Numbered from the stretch's first letter, positions 27,606 through 37,735 are shown. The stretch: 64,000 nucleotides of DNA from Bacillota bacterium (GCA_021781655.1 JAJXWJ010000009.1:1-64000), one strand, 5' to 3'. The notes: generated by a model from the sequence alone, not told the origin. A program made the numbers and translations.

Positions 27606-30600
27606 ATGGAAAAAATAAAAAGAATATTAGCTAGTGTTTTGATTATTTCTATAATATTAGGAATGGTAACACCGAATAAAAAAGTAATGGCAGCTACTAC
27701 TTCAGGTGATTATACTTACAATACAAATTCAGATGGAACAATTTCAATTACAAAATACAATGGAACTGATAGCAGTGTAGATATTCCAACTGAAATTGAC
27801 AATAAGAGTGTAACAAGTATAGGAAGTTTTTCATTTGATGGATGTAGTGCATTAGCAAGTGTGACAATACCGGAAAGTGTAACAAGTATAGGAAGTTACG
27901 CATTTTATAATTGTAATAGTTTAACAGAAATAATGATACCTAAAAGTGTAACAAGCATGGGAGATGATGTATTTCAAAGTTGTTCCAAATTAAAAAAGGC
28001 AACAATAGAAGATGGGAGCAAAGCAGTTGTAAGTAATGCATTTGAGAATTGTAGTGGTTTACAGAGTGTATCGATACCAAGTAGTGTAACAAGTATAGGA
28101 AGTTTTTCATTTGATGGATGTAGTGCATTAGCAAGTGTGACAATACCAGAAAGTGTAACAAGTATAGGAAGTTATGCATTTTATAATTGTAATAGTTTAA
28201 CAGAAATAAATATACCTAAAAGCATAACAAGCATGGGGGATTTTGTATTTCAAAATTGTTCTAAATTAAAAAATGCAACAATAGAAGATGGTAGCAAAGT
28301 AGTTGTAAGTAATGTATTTGAGAATTGTAGCAGTTTACAGAGTGTATCGATACCAGGAAGTGTAACAAGTATAGGAAGTTATGCATTTTATAATTGTGAT
28401 AGTCTAACAGAAATAAATATACCTAAAAGCATAACAAGCATGGGGGATTTTGTATTTCAAAATTGTTCTAAATTAAAAAATGCAACAATAGAAGATGGTA
28501 GCAAAGCAGTTGTAAGTAATGTATTTGAGAATTGTAGCAGTTTACAGAGTGTATCGATACCAGGAAGTGTAACAAGTATAGGAAGTTATGCATTTTATGG
28601 ATGCAGTGCATTAGCAAGTGTGACAATACCAGAAAGTGTAACAAGTATAGGAAGTTATGCATTTTATAATTGTGATAGTCTAACAGAAATAAATATACCT
28701 AAAAGCATAACAAGCATGGGGGATTTTGTATTTCAAAATTGTTCTAAATTAAAAAATGCAACAATAGAAGATGGTAGCAAAGCAGTTGTAAGTAATGTAT
28801 TTGAGAATTGTAGCAGTTTACAGAGTGTATCGATACCAGGAAGTGTAACAAGTATAGGAAGTTATGCATTTTATGGATGCAGTGCATTAGCAAGTGTGAC
28901 AATACCAGAAAGTGTAACAAGTATAGGAAGTTATGCATTTTATAATTGTAATAGTTTAACAGAGATAATGATACCTAAAAGTATAACAAGCATGGGGGAT
29001 TTTGTATTTCAAAATTGTTCTAAATTAAAAAAGGCAACGATAGAAGAAGGAAGTAAAGCAGTTGTAAGTAATGCATTTGAGAATTGTAGTGGTTTACAGA
29101 GTGTATCGATACCAAGTAGTGTAACAAGTATAGGAAGTTTTTCATTTTATGGATGCAGTACATTAACAAGCGTGGCAATACCTGAAAAAGTAACAAGTGT
29201 AGGGGATAGTGCATTTTATAACTGTAAAAACTTAAAAACTGTATATTTTGAAGGGTCAGTACCCAAAATGGGGAATCAAGTTTTTTATGGTTGTCCAAGC
29301 AATATGCAAATCTTTTACAATACATATCCGCCAGCACCTAGTCCTTCAGAAGATGAAATGCCTTCAGATCAACCTTCTGAGGTTTTATGGGCTGATCCAG
29401 TGAATACCGATACCGGAGCTCATAAAATTAGTGATGATGTTCTGGATGTTAAAGGAGCTCAAGATCTTTCTTTCAATATAAGCTATGATTCTACAAAATT
29501 ATCTATGGGAAAGATGGGTAGAGGCTGGTACAATCAATATGAAATGCGCCTTGAACAAAAAAGTGATGGTTCGATTTACTATTATCTCTCTCCTTCTACA
29601 TATAATATTTATAGGCTTAAAGATGGTTCTGACAATACATATACTTGTAATTCGCTTGGCAAGGAAAATTACATATTGACCAAAAATGATGATGGCAGTT
29701 ACATTCTTAATTGTAACAATGAGAAAACTTATAAGTTTGATAACAGTGGTAGACTTACACAAATTATAGATAAGACTGGTATGGCAATAAATGTACTATA
29801 TAATGCAGATGGAAGTATTAGTGTAAACGAACCTATATCAAAAAAATCATTAACTATAAACTACAATACATCTGGTTTAGTTAGTAGTGTATCTGATCAA
29901 TCAGGTAGAAGCGTTACTTTTGATTATAATTCTAATAATTGTCTCGTAGGTGTAACAGATCCAAATTCAAAAAAGGCAGTCTATTCCTATGATAGCGATG
30001 GTCATATACTTACAGGTACTGATGGCGATGGTAATTGTTACTTTAGCGATACTTACAATATAGATGGAAAAATTAGCACACAAGATGATGGGGTATCAGG
30101 TAATGGCTTAACATATTTTGACTACGATACAACTTCTGTTAGTGGTGAGACTATTGTTACTATTACTGATAGAAATAACAAAACTTTAAAAAATATATTT
30201 GATAGTAAAAATCAATTGATTTCTACAACAGATCAAAATGGAAATACAAAAAAATATACTTATGATACAAATGGAAATGTTACTAGTGAAACGGATCAAA
30301 ATGGTGGAGTATCTAATAAAACCTATGATAACGATAATAATTTATTAACTTCAACAGATCAGATAGGTGCTGTAACTACTTATACTTATGATTCGAAAGG
30401 AAATATACTGACTCAAACAAATCCAGATAATTCAACTATTGTTTATACCTACGATAGTAGTAATCGCGTAATTTCAATGGTTGATACAAGGGGAACAAAG
30501 ACAACATATGCTTATGATGAAAATGGATTATTAATAGAAAAAGATGTTGCATCAAATAAATATAACTATACATATGAAAATGGTCTAGTTAAGACAGAAA

Positions 30601-33600
30601 AGAATCCAGACGGCGGAGTGATAAGTTACATATATAATTCCATGGGAAAGGTTACTAGTGAAACGGATGCAAAAGGGAATGTGATAAGCTATACCTATGA
30701 TGCAAATGGAAATCAGTTATCAAAAACTGATTCTTTGGGTAATAAAATAAGTTACACCTATGATAGCCGTGGACATGTACTTAAACAGACAGATGGAAAT
30801 GGAAACACGAAAACTTATGAGTATAATGGAAATGGTAAACTTATAACAGAAACTGATTCAAAGAATGGTGTGACTAGGTATACTTATGATGGTGAAGATC
30901 GCTTAACACAGGTCAAAGACCCTCAGGGTAATACTACCTCGACTTCTTATGATGCAGCAGGCAGGGTAATTAGTAAAACAGATGCAAATGGGAATGTAAC
31001 AAAATATACCTATGATGCAGCAGGTAATGTTCTAACCACAACAAATCCAAGTGGAGGAGTAACTACAGATACTTATTATGCTAACAACAAATTAAAGACG
31101 GAAACAGATGCTTCAGGAAACACAAGTACTTACAATTATGACTCTGGCGGAAGACTTAATTCAGTTACTGATGCTTTAGGAAATTCAAAGACTTATAACT
31201 ATGATTCTCAAGGTAACCTTTTGAGTGAAACTGATAAAATGGGAGATGTAACTTCATATACTTACGATGCATATGGTAACATGCTTACTAAAAAAGATCC
31301 AAATGGAAATGTGACCACCTATACTTATGATTATAATAATAAGAGAACCAGCTTGACAGATGCCCTTGGAAATAAGACACCCTATTCTTATGATTTGGAT
31401 GGTTTACTGCAATCAACTACTGATGCTAAAGGAAATAAAACAACTTATTCATATGATGCCGACGGTAGATTAACAGGACAAACAGATGCATTAGGAGATA
31501 CCTGCACTATTTCATATGATGCAAATGGGAATAAAGTAAAGACAACCGACGGAAATGGGAATAGTGAAAGTTTCACATACGATGCAAATAATCTACAAGT
31601 AACCTCATCGGATGCATTAGGTGACAAGGTAAGCAATAGTTATGATGCTGATGGTAATCTTACTCAAACAATCGATGCAATGGGAAATAAGACCACTAAT
31701 AAGTATGACGCTGGTGGAAGACTTACTTCTGTTACAGACGCAAATAACGGAGTAAGCACATGTCAATATACAGCAGCAGGCAATATTGCAGCTCTTACTG
31801 GAGCAGCTGGAGGCGTAACAAATTATACTTATGATAATGCTGGAAGAAAGACATCTGAAAGCACTCCATCAAGTGGGAAAATAACTTATACTTATAATGC
31901 TTTGAATTTACTTTCAGAACTTACAAATGCAAGAGGACAAAAAAGAGATTATACTTATGATGCAGCAGGAAGAATAGCTAGCTTTACCGATGCAGAAGGC
32001 AAAACTAGTTATACCTACGATAAAAATGGAAATGTACTAACGGTAACAGATGCACAAGGAACAATAACTCGTCAGTATGATGGCTTAAATCGAGTTATAA
32101 AGTATACAGATGTAAATAAAAATGTAGTACAATATACTTATGACGAAGTAGGAAACCTTGCTACAATTGTATATCCAAATGGAGGAATTGTAACTTATAG
32201 TTATGATGGTGCAAATCGACTTATAAAGGTAACTGATTGGGCAAATAGAGTAACAAATTACACCTATGACAAAAATAATAATTTAATTTCAACAACAAGA
32301 CCAGATGGATCAGTATTAACTGAAACTTATGATGCTGCTGAAAGACTTATAGGAATTAAGGATGTAGACAAATCTGGAAATACAATAAACTGCTATGCAT
32401 CCACTTATAATGCAAATGGACAAGTAACAAAGGAAGTAACATCAAATGGACAAATTACATCAGCAATGAACTATGATGTATTGGGAAGATTATTAGGTAG
32501 AACAGATACAGATAGTACAGGAAAAGTGACAGGAAGCAATACTTATACTTATGACCTTGCTGGTAATGTAACCTCAGGCGGTGATACAGTAAGCTACGAT
32601 CAAAATAATAGATTAACAGCTTATAATGGTATAAATTTAGCATACGATGCCGATGGAAACATGACTACAGGCGTAGTAAATGGAGCTAGCTCAAGTTTAA
32701 CTTACGATTCAAAAAATAGACTATTACAAGCAGCAGGCACATCCTATACCTATGATGCATTAGATAATAGAACTTCAGAAACAGTAAGTGGAAACAAGAC
32801 AACCTTTGTTTATGATGATAGCTCAAGTGATTTAAGTAAAATGCTTGTAAGTACAGATTCAACTGGTCAAAGCACATATTATATCTATGGAGCTGGACTT
32901 ATAGGAGAAGAAGATCCAAATGGAAGCTATCAAATATACCATTATGATTTAAGAGGCAGCACTACAGCAATAACAAATGATCAAGGAACAGTAACAGATA
33001 GATATACCTATGGAGCATACGGAGAATTATTAAGTCATACAGGAACTTCAACAACACCGTTCTTATACAATGGACGAGATGGAGTAATGACAGATTCAAA
33101 TGGCTTATACTACATGAGAGCACGTTATTATTCACCAACAATGAAGAGATTCATAAATGCAGATACATTAAAAGGGTCAATAAATAATGGAGAAACCCTA
33201 AACAATTATGCATATGCGAATGGAAATCCGATATCTATGGTAGATCCTTTTGGTAGGTGCGCTGATTTGGCTAGTAATGGGGGGCATACTTTACTAGACG
33301 GTTTGGGATTGATACCAGGACTTGGAGCAATACCAGATGTAGCAAATGCAGTATGGTATGGTTCTGAAGGTGATTGGGGAAATGCAGGTTTATCAGCAGT
33401 TAATGCAATACCATTTGTAGGAGATATCACAGATGCCTTTAAAATAGGTAAGGATGCAGTTGAAGTAGGAAAAGATATAGAGACTGTTGATAGGATTGCT
33501 AAGACCAGCTATGTGAAGTCAATAGATTTTTCGAAATTAGGGACAGGAAATGTTGGTGATTTTTCAGATTTACAAGGGGAATCAATAGACGAAATTTTAT

Positions 33601-33902
33601 CAAGAATACCAGGCGATGCAACAAAAAGAGAATTAACTCCAATAGAAGGAAAGGTTCAAGATGGATTTGAATATAAATTTGTTCAAGATGGTCAAACATG
33701 GAAAGTACGGGTTCATGGTCCAGACAAATCAGCCCCAGTAGGAAGTAATGCTAGAGATGGATGGGTTGTAAGGATTCAAAAAGGAAAGAAGTATATGGAT
33801 GCAGAAGGTAATTTTTATCCACGAAATTTTGATAATGAAAATAGTCCATATTATAATCCTAATGCTATTAATGATACCCACATTCCAATAAAAAATCCAT
33901 AA
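27606..33902 (+). CDS. Secreted LRR-Rhs polymorphic toxin protein (Ntox30-like C terminus)
   Basis: This 2,098-residue protein is built in layers. A Sec signal peptide occupies about 1-30. BspA-type leucine-rich repeats of 23 residues follow (about 72-541, units like SVTSIGSYAFYNC). Then come an acidic-proline linker (about 578-590), a DUF6531-like start (DPVNTDTGAHK), and some 45 YD repeats (about 770-1765). The RHS core runs to about 1884 and ends NPISMVDPFGRC, the usual toxin boundary. A glycine-rich hydrophobic pre-toxin stretch follows (about 1892-1945), then a toxin tail from about 2000. The tail has WKVRVHGPD, a YMDAEGNFYPRNFDNENSPYYNPN run and terminal THIPI, recalling Ntox30, a predicted RNase family. 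Rhs shells store and deliver the toxin to neighbours; the LRR front end may bind targets. The immunity gene follows. The toxin class is tentative. Confidence 0.88.
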   Translation: MEKIKRILASVLIISIILGMVTPNKKVMAATTSGDYTYNTNSDGTISITKYNGTDSSVDIPTEIDNKSVTSIGSFSFDGCSALASVTIPESVTSIGSYAFYNCNSLTEIMIPKSVTSMGDDVFQSCSKLKKATIEDGSKAVVSNAFENCSGLQSVSIPSSVTSIGSFSFDGCSALASVTIPESVTSIGSYAFYNCNSLTEINIPKSITSMGDFVFQNCSKLKNATIEDGSKVVVSNVFENCSSLQSVSIPGSVTSIGSYAFYNCDSLTEINIPKSITSMGDFVFQNCSKLKNATIEDGSKAVVSNVFENCSSLQSVSIPGSVTSIGSYAFYGCSALASVTIPESVTSIGSYAFYNCDSLTEINIPKSITSMGDFVFQNCSKLKNATIEDGSKAVVSNVFENCSSLQSVSIPGSVTSIGSYAFYGCSALASVTIPESVTSIGSYAFYNCNSLTEIMIPKSITSMGDFVFQNCSKLKKATIEEGSKAVVSNAFENCSGLQSVSIPSSVTSIGSFSFYGCSTLTSVAIPEKVTSVGDSAFYNCKNLKTVYFEGSVPKMGNQVFYGCPSNMQIFYNTYPPAPSPSEDEMPSDQPSEVLWADPVNTDTGAHKISDDVLDVKGAQDLSFNISYDSTKLSMGKMGRGWYNQYEMRLEQKSDGSIYYYLSPSTYNIYRLKDGSDNTYTCNSLGKENYILTKNDDGSYILNCNNEKTYKFDNSGRLTQIIDKTGMAINVLYNADGSISVNEPISKKSLTINYNTSGLVSSVSDQSGRSVTFDYNSNNCLVGVTDPNSKKAVYSYDSDGHILTGTDGDGNCYFSDTYNIDGKISTQDDGVSGNGLTYFDYDTTSVSGETIVTITDRNNKTLKNIFDSKNQLISTTDQNGNTKKYTYDTNGNVTSETDQNGGVSNKTYDNDNNLLTSTDQIGAVTTYTYDSKGNILTQTNPDNSTIVYTYDSSNRVISMVDTRGTKTTYAYDENGLLIEKDVASNKYNYTYENGLVKTEKNPDGGVISYIYNSMGKVTSETDAKGNVISYTYDANGNQLSKTDSLGNKISYTYDSRGHVLKQTDGNGNTKTYEYNGNGKLITETDSKNGVTRYTYDGEDRLTQVKDPQGNTTSTSYDAAGRVISKTDANGNVTKYTYDAAGNVLTTTNPSGGVTTDTYYANNKLKTETDASGNTSTYNYDSGGRLNSVTDALGNSKTYNYDSQGNLLSETDKMGDVTSYTYDAYGNMLTKKDPNGNVTTYTYDYNNKRTSLTDALGNKTPYSYDLDGLLQSTTDAKGNKTTYSYDADGRLTGQTDALGDTCTISYDANGNKVKTTDGNGNSESFTYDANNLQVTSSDALGDKVSNSYDADGNLTQTIDAMGNKTTNKYDAGGRLTSVTDANNGVSTCQYTAAGNIAALTGAAGGVTNYTYDNAGRKTSESTPSSGKITYTYNALNLLSELTNARGQKRDYTYDAAGRIASFTDAEGKTSYTYDKNGNVLTVTDAQGTITRQYDGLNRVIKYTDVNKNVVQYTYDEVGNLATIVYPNGGIVTYSYDGANRLIKVTDWANRVTNYTYDKNNNLISTTRPDGSVLTETYDAAERLIGIKDVDKSGNTINCYASTYNANGQVTKEVTSNGQITSAMNYDVLGRLLGRTDTDSTGKVTGSNTYTYDLAGNVTSGGDTVSYDQNNRLTAYNGINLAYDADGNMTTGVVNGASSSLTYDSKNRLLQAAGTSYTYDALDNRTSETVSGNKTTFVYDDSSSDLSKMLVSTDSTGQSTYYIYGAGLIGEEDPNGSYQIYHYDLRGSTTAITNDQGTVTDRYTYGAYGELLSHTGTSTTPFLYNGRDGVMTDSNGLYYMRARYYSPTMKRFINADTLKGSINNGETLNNYAYANGNPISMVDPFGRCADLASNGGHTLLDGLGLIPGLGAIPDVANAVWYGSEGDWGNAGLSAVNAIPFVGDITDAFKIGKDAVEVGKDIETVDRIAKTSYVKSIDFSKLGTGNVGDFSDLQGESIDEILSRIPGDATKRELTPIEGKVQDGFEYKFVQDGQTWKVRVHGPDKSAPVGSNARDGWVVRIQKGKKYMDAEGNFYPRNFDNENSPYYNPNAINDTHIPIKNP
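27820..29230 (+). repeat. Tandem near-identical LRR-coding repeats, 276-bp period
   Basis: The LRR region contains higher-order units of 276 bp (92 residues, four 23-residue LRRs). Blocks starting near 28468 and 28744 are identical over at least 190 bp. This points to recent unequal duplication and makes repeat-number variation likely. Confidence 0.85.
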
Positions 33903-33923
33903 TAGAGGAGAAGAAAAATTAAT

Positions 33924-34334
33924 ATGAGTAGTGATAGAGAGTTAGTAAATTCAATTTATCATATAGGTGATATTTTTGAATACGATAAGGATATTTTATT
34001 AAATGATGCGCTAAATTATTTAGAAAAAATAAAAAAAGAATTGCTTAATACTACTAATAATGAAATCATAGAGGCATGTATAGATGTCATTTGTACAGCA
34101 TTTCTGCATATTCCACATTTAGATGACTTTGATATATCATTTTTAGATGAATATTTAAATGTTGAATCTAGTCAAATTTTAGAGAACATCATTACGATAT
34201 TGGGGTCAAGTGGTAAAATACAATATAGAAATGTAATAAGAAAATATTTACTATCAAATAATCAAAATATTGTTGATGCTGCTGAAGAAGCTGTGGAAAC
34301 TTTGGATTTTATGGTACAACAAAAAGAACATTAA
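33924..34334 (+). CDS. Putative immunity protein for the LRR-Rhs toxin
   Basis: This 136-residue acidic, all-helical protein starts 21 bp after the toxin stop with GGAGAAG upstream. HEAT-like helices are suggested by patterns such as NEIIEACIDVICTAFLHI and VIRKYLLSNNQNIVDAAEEA. It resembles the Imm30 style of small helical immunity proteins. Position directly after a toxin tail is the main evidence that it neutralises that toxin in the cytosol. No signal peptide. Confidence 0.7.
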   Translation: MSSDRELVNSIYHIGDIFEYDKDILLNDALNYLEKIKKELLNTTNNEIIEACIDVICTAFLHIPHLDDFDISFLDEYLNVESSQILENIITILGSSGKIQYRNVIRKYLLSNNQNIVDAAEEAVETLDFMVQQKEH

Positions 34335-34375
34335 AACTAATGCTTTTTAAAATGTAACTTTATATTAAGTAAGGA

Positions 34376-35548
34376 CTACTTCATAGGGACGTAGTCCTTG
34401 TTGTCTCTTAAAATAGCAAAGACAATATGAGTAAGCTTATGTGCTACAGCACCAACAGCAGTTAAATGATGCTTACCTTCACTTCGTTTTTTGTTATAAT
34501 AATCATTAAGAGGGCTTACATGCAAAGTGCAAGTTGAAGCAGCAAGAAATAAGGCTCGTCTAAGATAAGGAGAACCTCGCTTGGACATCTTATTATTGTT
34601 AGCTATAAATTGCCCAGATTGTTTAACTGTAGGGTCAATACCAGCAAAGGCAACAAGGCTTGAGGGATTCTTAAAACGCTTAATATCACCTATTTCGCTA
34701 AGTATAATAGCAGCAGTTACAGAACCTATTCCGGGAATTGAAGCTAAATGGCAATCAAATTGATTATAGTAGAATTCAATTTCTTCATCTAAGGCTTTGA
34801 TTTGTTCTTCTATAAATAAAACCTGATCAATTAGCTGTTTTAGTTGAAATTTAAAGGCATTTTGAGCTACTTTAATTCCGAAGGAATTTTCAGCGGCATC
34901 TTTAATCTTTTCAGCTTTGGAAAAGCCTAGTTGACCGCGGCTATGCTCCTTAAGAAAATTAGCCAATTCAGATGTATCAATACCTAATATGTCTTCAGGA
35001 GTTTGATACTTTTCAAGCAGTCTTTTTGAGCTTATGCCCCAAGTATCAGAAAATAGTTTTTCATATTCAGGGAAAACTTGATCAAGTATAGTAATAATCC
35101 GACATTTAAGTTCAGAAACACTATCAACTAATGATAATCTATATCTGCAAAGTTGTCTTAAGGAAAGTAGTTTGTCATCAGCTAGTTGAGTAGTTGTAAA
35201 TCTACCAAATCGTATAACTTCAGCAATAATAAAGGAATCTTTAGTGTCGTTTTTAGTTTGACGGATATAAAGGTTTCTAAAACTATCAGATTGAATAGGA
35301 TTAATAACATTTATAGTATAGCCCTTTTCTAGCAAGAATGAATATAAAGAAAGCCAGTAATGGCCTGTAGCTTCTAGACCGAAGGTTACAGGGGAATCGC
35401 TAATATGTCTAAGAATATGTTCAATTAACTTATTTGCACCACTATGTGAATTTGCAAATTTAATAGATTTACCGATGATAACACCAGTTTCATCGATAAT
35501 AGTAGCCTCATGATTGTTTTTGCCAATATCAATACCAACAATATACAT
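34376..35548 (-). CDS. IS110-family transposase (DEDD recombinase)
   Basis: This intact 390-residue IS110-type transposase inserted between two toxin modules. The RuvC-like DEDD domain has GIDIGKNNHEATI (first Asp), FGLEATGHYW (Glu), and NDTKDSFIIAEVIRFGR (Asp pair). The C-terminal IS116/IS110/IS902 domain has LASIPGIGSVTAAIILSEIG, VAFAGIDPTVKQSG and SKRGSPYLRRAL with the conserved Ser. Such enzymes act with a structured bridge RNA encoded in the element's non-coding end. The reading frame is complete, so the element may be active. Its outer ends are not obvious because IS110 elements lack inverted repeats. Confidence 0.93.
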   Translation of the reverse strand: MYIVGIDIGKNNHEATIIDETGVIIGKSIKFANSHSGANKLIEHILRHISDSPVTFGLEATGHYWLSLYSFLLEKGYTINVINPIQSDSFRNLYIRQTKNDTKDSFIIAEVIRFGRFTTTQLADDKLLSLRQLCRYRLSLVDSVSELKCRIITILDQVFPEYEKLFSDTWGISSKRLLEKYQTPEDILGIDTSELANFLKEHSRGQLGFSKAEKIKDAAENSFGIKVAQNAFKFQLKQLIDQVLFIEEQIKALDEEIEFYYNQFDCHLASIPGIGSVTAAIILSEIGDIKRFKNPSSLVAFAGIDPTVKQSGQFIANNNKMSKRGSPYLRRALFLAASTCTLHVSPLNDYYNKKRSEGKHHLTAVGAVAHKLTHIVFAILRDNKDYVPMK

Positions 35549-35865
35549 AAAAAATCTCCTTTTTTAGATAGAATCCTCATAACAATGCAAGTTACATCCT
35601 GGTTCGATATACGAAGAATTATAAAAACATAATCAACATCCAGCTTATACGCAATATCTCGCAGAGATGAGGTAACAGTCTCAGTCACGAGGTCAAGGAA
35701 GCCTCAAGGGGGCGTACGTAAACCTCTATCTATACGAGAATATTGTCTCAAAATTAGAGTGATTAAACAATAGTTATTGAAATGACTTTAAGGATATAAA
35801 AGAAATTATATTTAAAGTTTTAGATAGGAACTATTGATTAATCTTTACAAGCTTATCATACCAGG
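35549..35865 (-). ncRNA. IS110 left-end non-coding region, candidate bridge RNA
   Basis: There are 317 bases between the transposase start and the resumption of toxin coding. They contain no gene and include a relatively G+C-rich, hairpin-prone part (about 35580-35760). In IS110-group elements the bridge RNA, which specifies donor and target DNA, is transcribed from this end ahead of the transposase. The location is right; I have not folded it or identified its guide loops. Confidence 0.45.
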
Positions 35866-36272
35866 GGGTAGGAGAAGCTGCTGAAAAAACATATAATGTA
35901 AATGGTGAAATATTAAGTGAAAAACAATTTTCAGCATTACGACAAAAAGCAGTAAACCAAGCTTGGAGACAAGAGAAGCAACTTGTTACAGAAACAGGAC
36001 AAGGTACAAGAAATTGGACGCCAGAAGAGATGCAAGAACTTCTGTCAAATGGGAAAGTAAAAGGATATGAAGGTCAACATATGAAGTCAGCAGAAGCGTA
36101 TACTGACTTTGCTGGAGACCCAAACAATATTCAATTCTTAAAAGGAAGGAAAATGGACTTTAATGAGCACTTAGATGCACATGGTGGAAACTATAGGAAT
36201 CCGACAAATGGATACTATGACCCTTCAACTGGTAATTTTATTGATTTTGGAGAGTCTACACCTTGGAAATAA
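35866..36272 (+). CDS. Orphan Rhs toxin tail with GHH/HNH-like nuclease domain
   Basis: An open frame without a start codon of its own runs from the IS110 end to 36272. It begins GEAAEKTYNVNGEILSEKQF and ends with a nuclease-like domain: YEGQHMKSAEAYTDFAGDPN, NIQFL, and NEHLDAHGGNYRNPTNGYYD. This is close to the GHH-signature HNH/Endo VII toxins, predicted DNases; the signature reads GQH here. No core is attached, so it is either silent or a cassette awaiting recombination onto a Rhs core. A SUKH immunity gene follows 21 bp later, the pairing expected for such nucleases. An ATG at 36030 would skip the linker and is probably not a true start. Confidence 0.75.
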
Positions 36273-36293
36273 GCAAATGAAAGGAGAATAAAA

Positions 36294-36821
36294 ATGTCAA
36301 GAAAGTTTTTAACTAATAATTTATATTTAAAGCCCTTCTTTGATGAAATTAACAAATATTCTGAAGAGGTTCATAATTTAAATGAGGGATCAAATATTAG
36401 AGATATTGAGCAATTGGAGTTATCGCTAAAAATTAAATTACCAATTAATTATAAAAATTTCTTAGAAATATGTAATGGAGGAGAATTGTTTGCAGTTCCA
36501 GCAGGCATTATCTTGTCAGAGGTGTATATTTCATCAAAAGGTTCAATGAAAAAAGGAGTATCATATTTAAATGAATCTTTTAAAAGGGAGCGTAGATGGA
36601 CTAATATGCCAGAGGAATTTCTCATAATTGCTGACACCAGCTATGGTGATACTATATGTATGGACTTAGAAACTAGTAATGATATTGATGCTAGAATAGT
36701 TAAATGGAGTCATGAAGAAGGAGAAATAGTTAATAGTTGGGAAAGACTAATTGACTGGTTAATGGAAGAGTTAGAGATAGGGGCCATGCTTGTTGATTAT
36801 GATGGCACAGATAAAGAGTAA
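36294..36821 (+). CDS. SMI1/KNR4 (SUKH) family immunity protein
   Basis: This 175-residue protein has the SUKH-1 pattern: IEQLELSLKIKLPINYKNFLEICNGGEL near the N terminus, EFLIIADTSYGDTICMDL in the middle, and a Trp-rich C-terminal helix (SWERLIDWLMEEL). SUKH proteins are broad immunity factors, commonly next to nuclease toxins of Rhs systems. GAAAGGAG precedes the ATG. It should protect against the GHH-like toxin upstream. Confidence 0.87.
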   Translation: MSRKFLTNNLYLKPFFDEINKYSEEVHNLNEGSNIRDIEQLELSLKIKLPINYKNFLEICNGGELFAVPAGIILSEVYISSKGSMKKGVSYLNESFKRERRWTNMPEEFLIIADTSYGDTICMDLETSNDIDARIVKWSHEEGEIVNSWERLIDWLMEELEIGAMLVDYDGTDKE

Positions 36822-36935
36822 AAATTAACTACATAAAGTTGTTGTAGCTAACTGCATTACTGTTGATAAGAAAGATGAGTAAGAGTAATTGTTTAGAATA
36901 ATGAATTTTCCGTATTTCTCTTATTGCAAATTTCG

Positions 36936-36957
36936 CTGCATAATTCAAATTACGCAG
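36936..36957. repeat. 22-bp near-palindrome, first copy
   Basis: CTGCATAATT, CA, AATTACGCAG reads as a palindrome with one mismatch. A perfect version lies at 39719-39740, flanking the IS66/recombinase segment together with this one. The surrounding 36822-37202 has only a poorly supported 60-codon frame and is otherwise without a recognised gene. Confidence 0.6.
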
Positions 36958-37338
36958 TAAGTTGGACACTACAACATGAAAAATACATTCAAAAACAACA
37001 AACAACCATCAAAAATAGTTTTCAGTGCTGACTGCTATGGAAAACATAGGAGCTTCAGCAAAAACTTCTTTTGGTGGCTGATTAAAGCTAATAGCAATAC
37101 TCCAATGGATGCTGTAATGGCGATTGTTGGAGTTTTTCTTTTGGTCGCAATAAGGTAATAGCTTGGTCATGCTTTGGACGTAGGAAATCTAGTGAAATCA
37201 ATGTAACCGTCAAAAAATCTCCGTAAACGGTGAATAACAAGTACCTCGTAATCAATATTAGTTTTTGAGATAATTAATCCAAGCTTTAAAAAACTACTAG
37301 TTTTTCAAAGAAGCTAAACTAGTTTTGAGGAGGTATTG

Positions 37339-37695
37339 ATGGATAAGATTACTCATGAAATGCGTTTGACACATTGGAAATCTATTATAAGTGAATGTCG
37401 CAATAGTGGTATGTCCGTTAGGGCGTGGTGTATTCAAAACAATATTGATGAAAAAAGATTCTACTATTGGCAGCGTCGTGTAAGAGGAGAAGTTTTCGAA
37501 TCTCTTAAGAAAAATGAATTTCAAAATCAATCAAACTTTGTACAGCTTTCCGTTCAGAATGATAATTTAAAGAACTCTCCTTCCTTTAAGCCAGATATTG
37601 TAATGCATATCGGAAATAACATATTAGAACTCTCTAATACTGTTTCAGAAGAATTACTTTCAAAAGTTTTGAAGGTGATGTCAAATGTTAAATGA
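37339..37695 (+). CDS. tnpA: IS66 accessory protein TnpA
   Basis: This 118-residue IS66 TnpA-type protein has the N-terminal helix-turn-helix EMRLTHWKSIISECRNSGMS followed by VRAWCIQNNIDEKRFYYWQRRVR, the family signature. The ATG at 37339 is preferred over an in-frame TTG one codon earlier, with GAGGAGG upstream. It overlaps tnpB by 11 bp, as usual in IS66, but has no partner transposase here. Confidence 0.85.
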   Translation: MDKITHEMRLTHWKSIISECRNSGMSVRAWCIQNNIDEKRFYYWQRRVRGEVFESLKKNEFQNQSNFVQLSVQNDNLKNSPSFKPDIVMHIGNNILELSNTVSEELLSKVLKVMSNVK

Positions 37696-37735
37696 TGCTT
37701 ATGGTTTTGAAAAAATATATATTGCTTATACTGAA
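37685..37735 (+). pseudogene. IS66 tnpB, 5' fragment
   Basis: The frame begins MLNDAYGFEKIYIAY, the standard N-terminal start of IS66 TnpB. It then leaves the family pattern near 37730, where the GYTDLR part should follow. The break is the edge of the truncation. Confidence 0.7.

Larger units (their letters stand above)
37203..37735 (+). mobile_element. Truncated IS66-family element
   Basis: GTAACCGTC at 37203 has the form of an IS66 terminal inverted repeat. It is followed by tnpA and then by the first 15 or so codons of tnpB. The right part of the element, including the main transposase, is missing. Confidence 0.7.

Noticed and set aside
27820..29230. Regular repeats checked as a CRISPR array
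   Set aside because: Repeats are in-frame coding LRR units with no unique spacers and no cas genes.
27940..29337. Several minus-strand frames with repeated MHNFLYLLHFLV-type translations
   Set aside because: They are antisense shadows of the LRR repeats; their repetition only reflects the 276-bp period.
32686..33430. Minus-strand frames in the Rhs core
   Set aside because: They are out-of-frame shadows of the YD repeats, with no start signals and odd composition.
36976..37158. 60-codon frame in the gap before the IS66 remnant
   Set aside because: No recognisable domain, no ribosome binding site, and it lies in repeat-rich debris.
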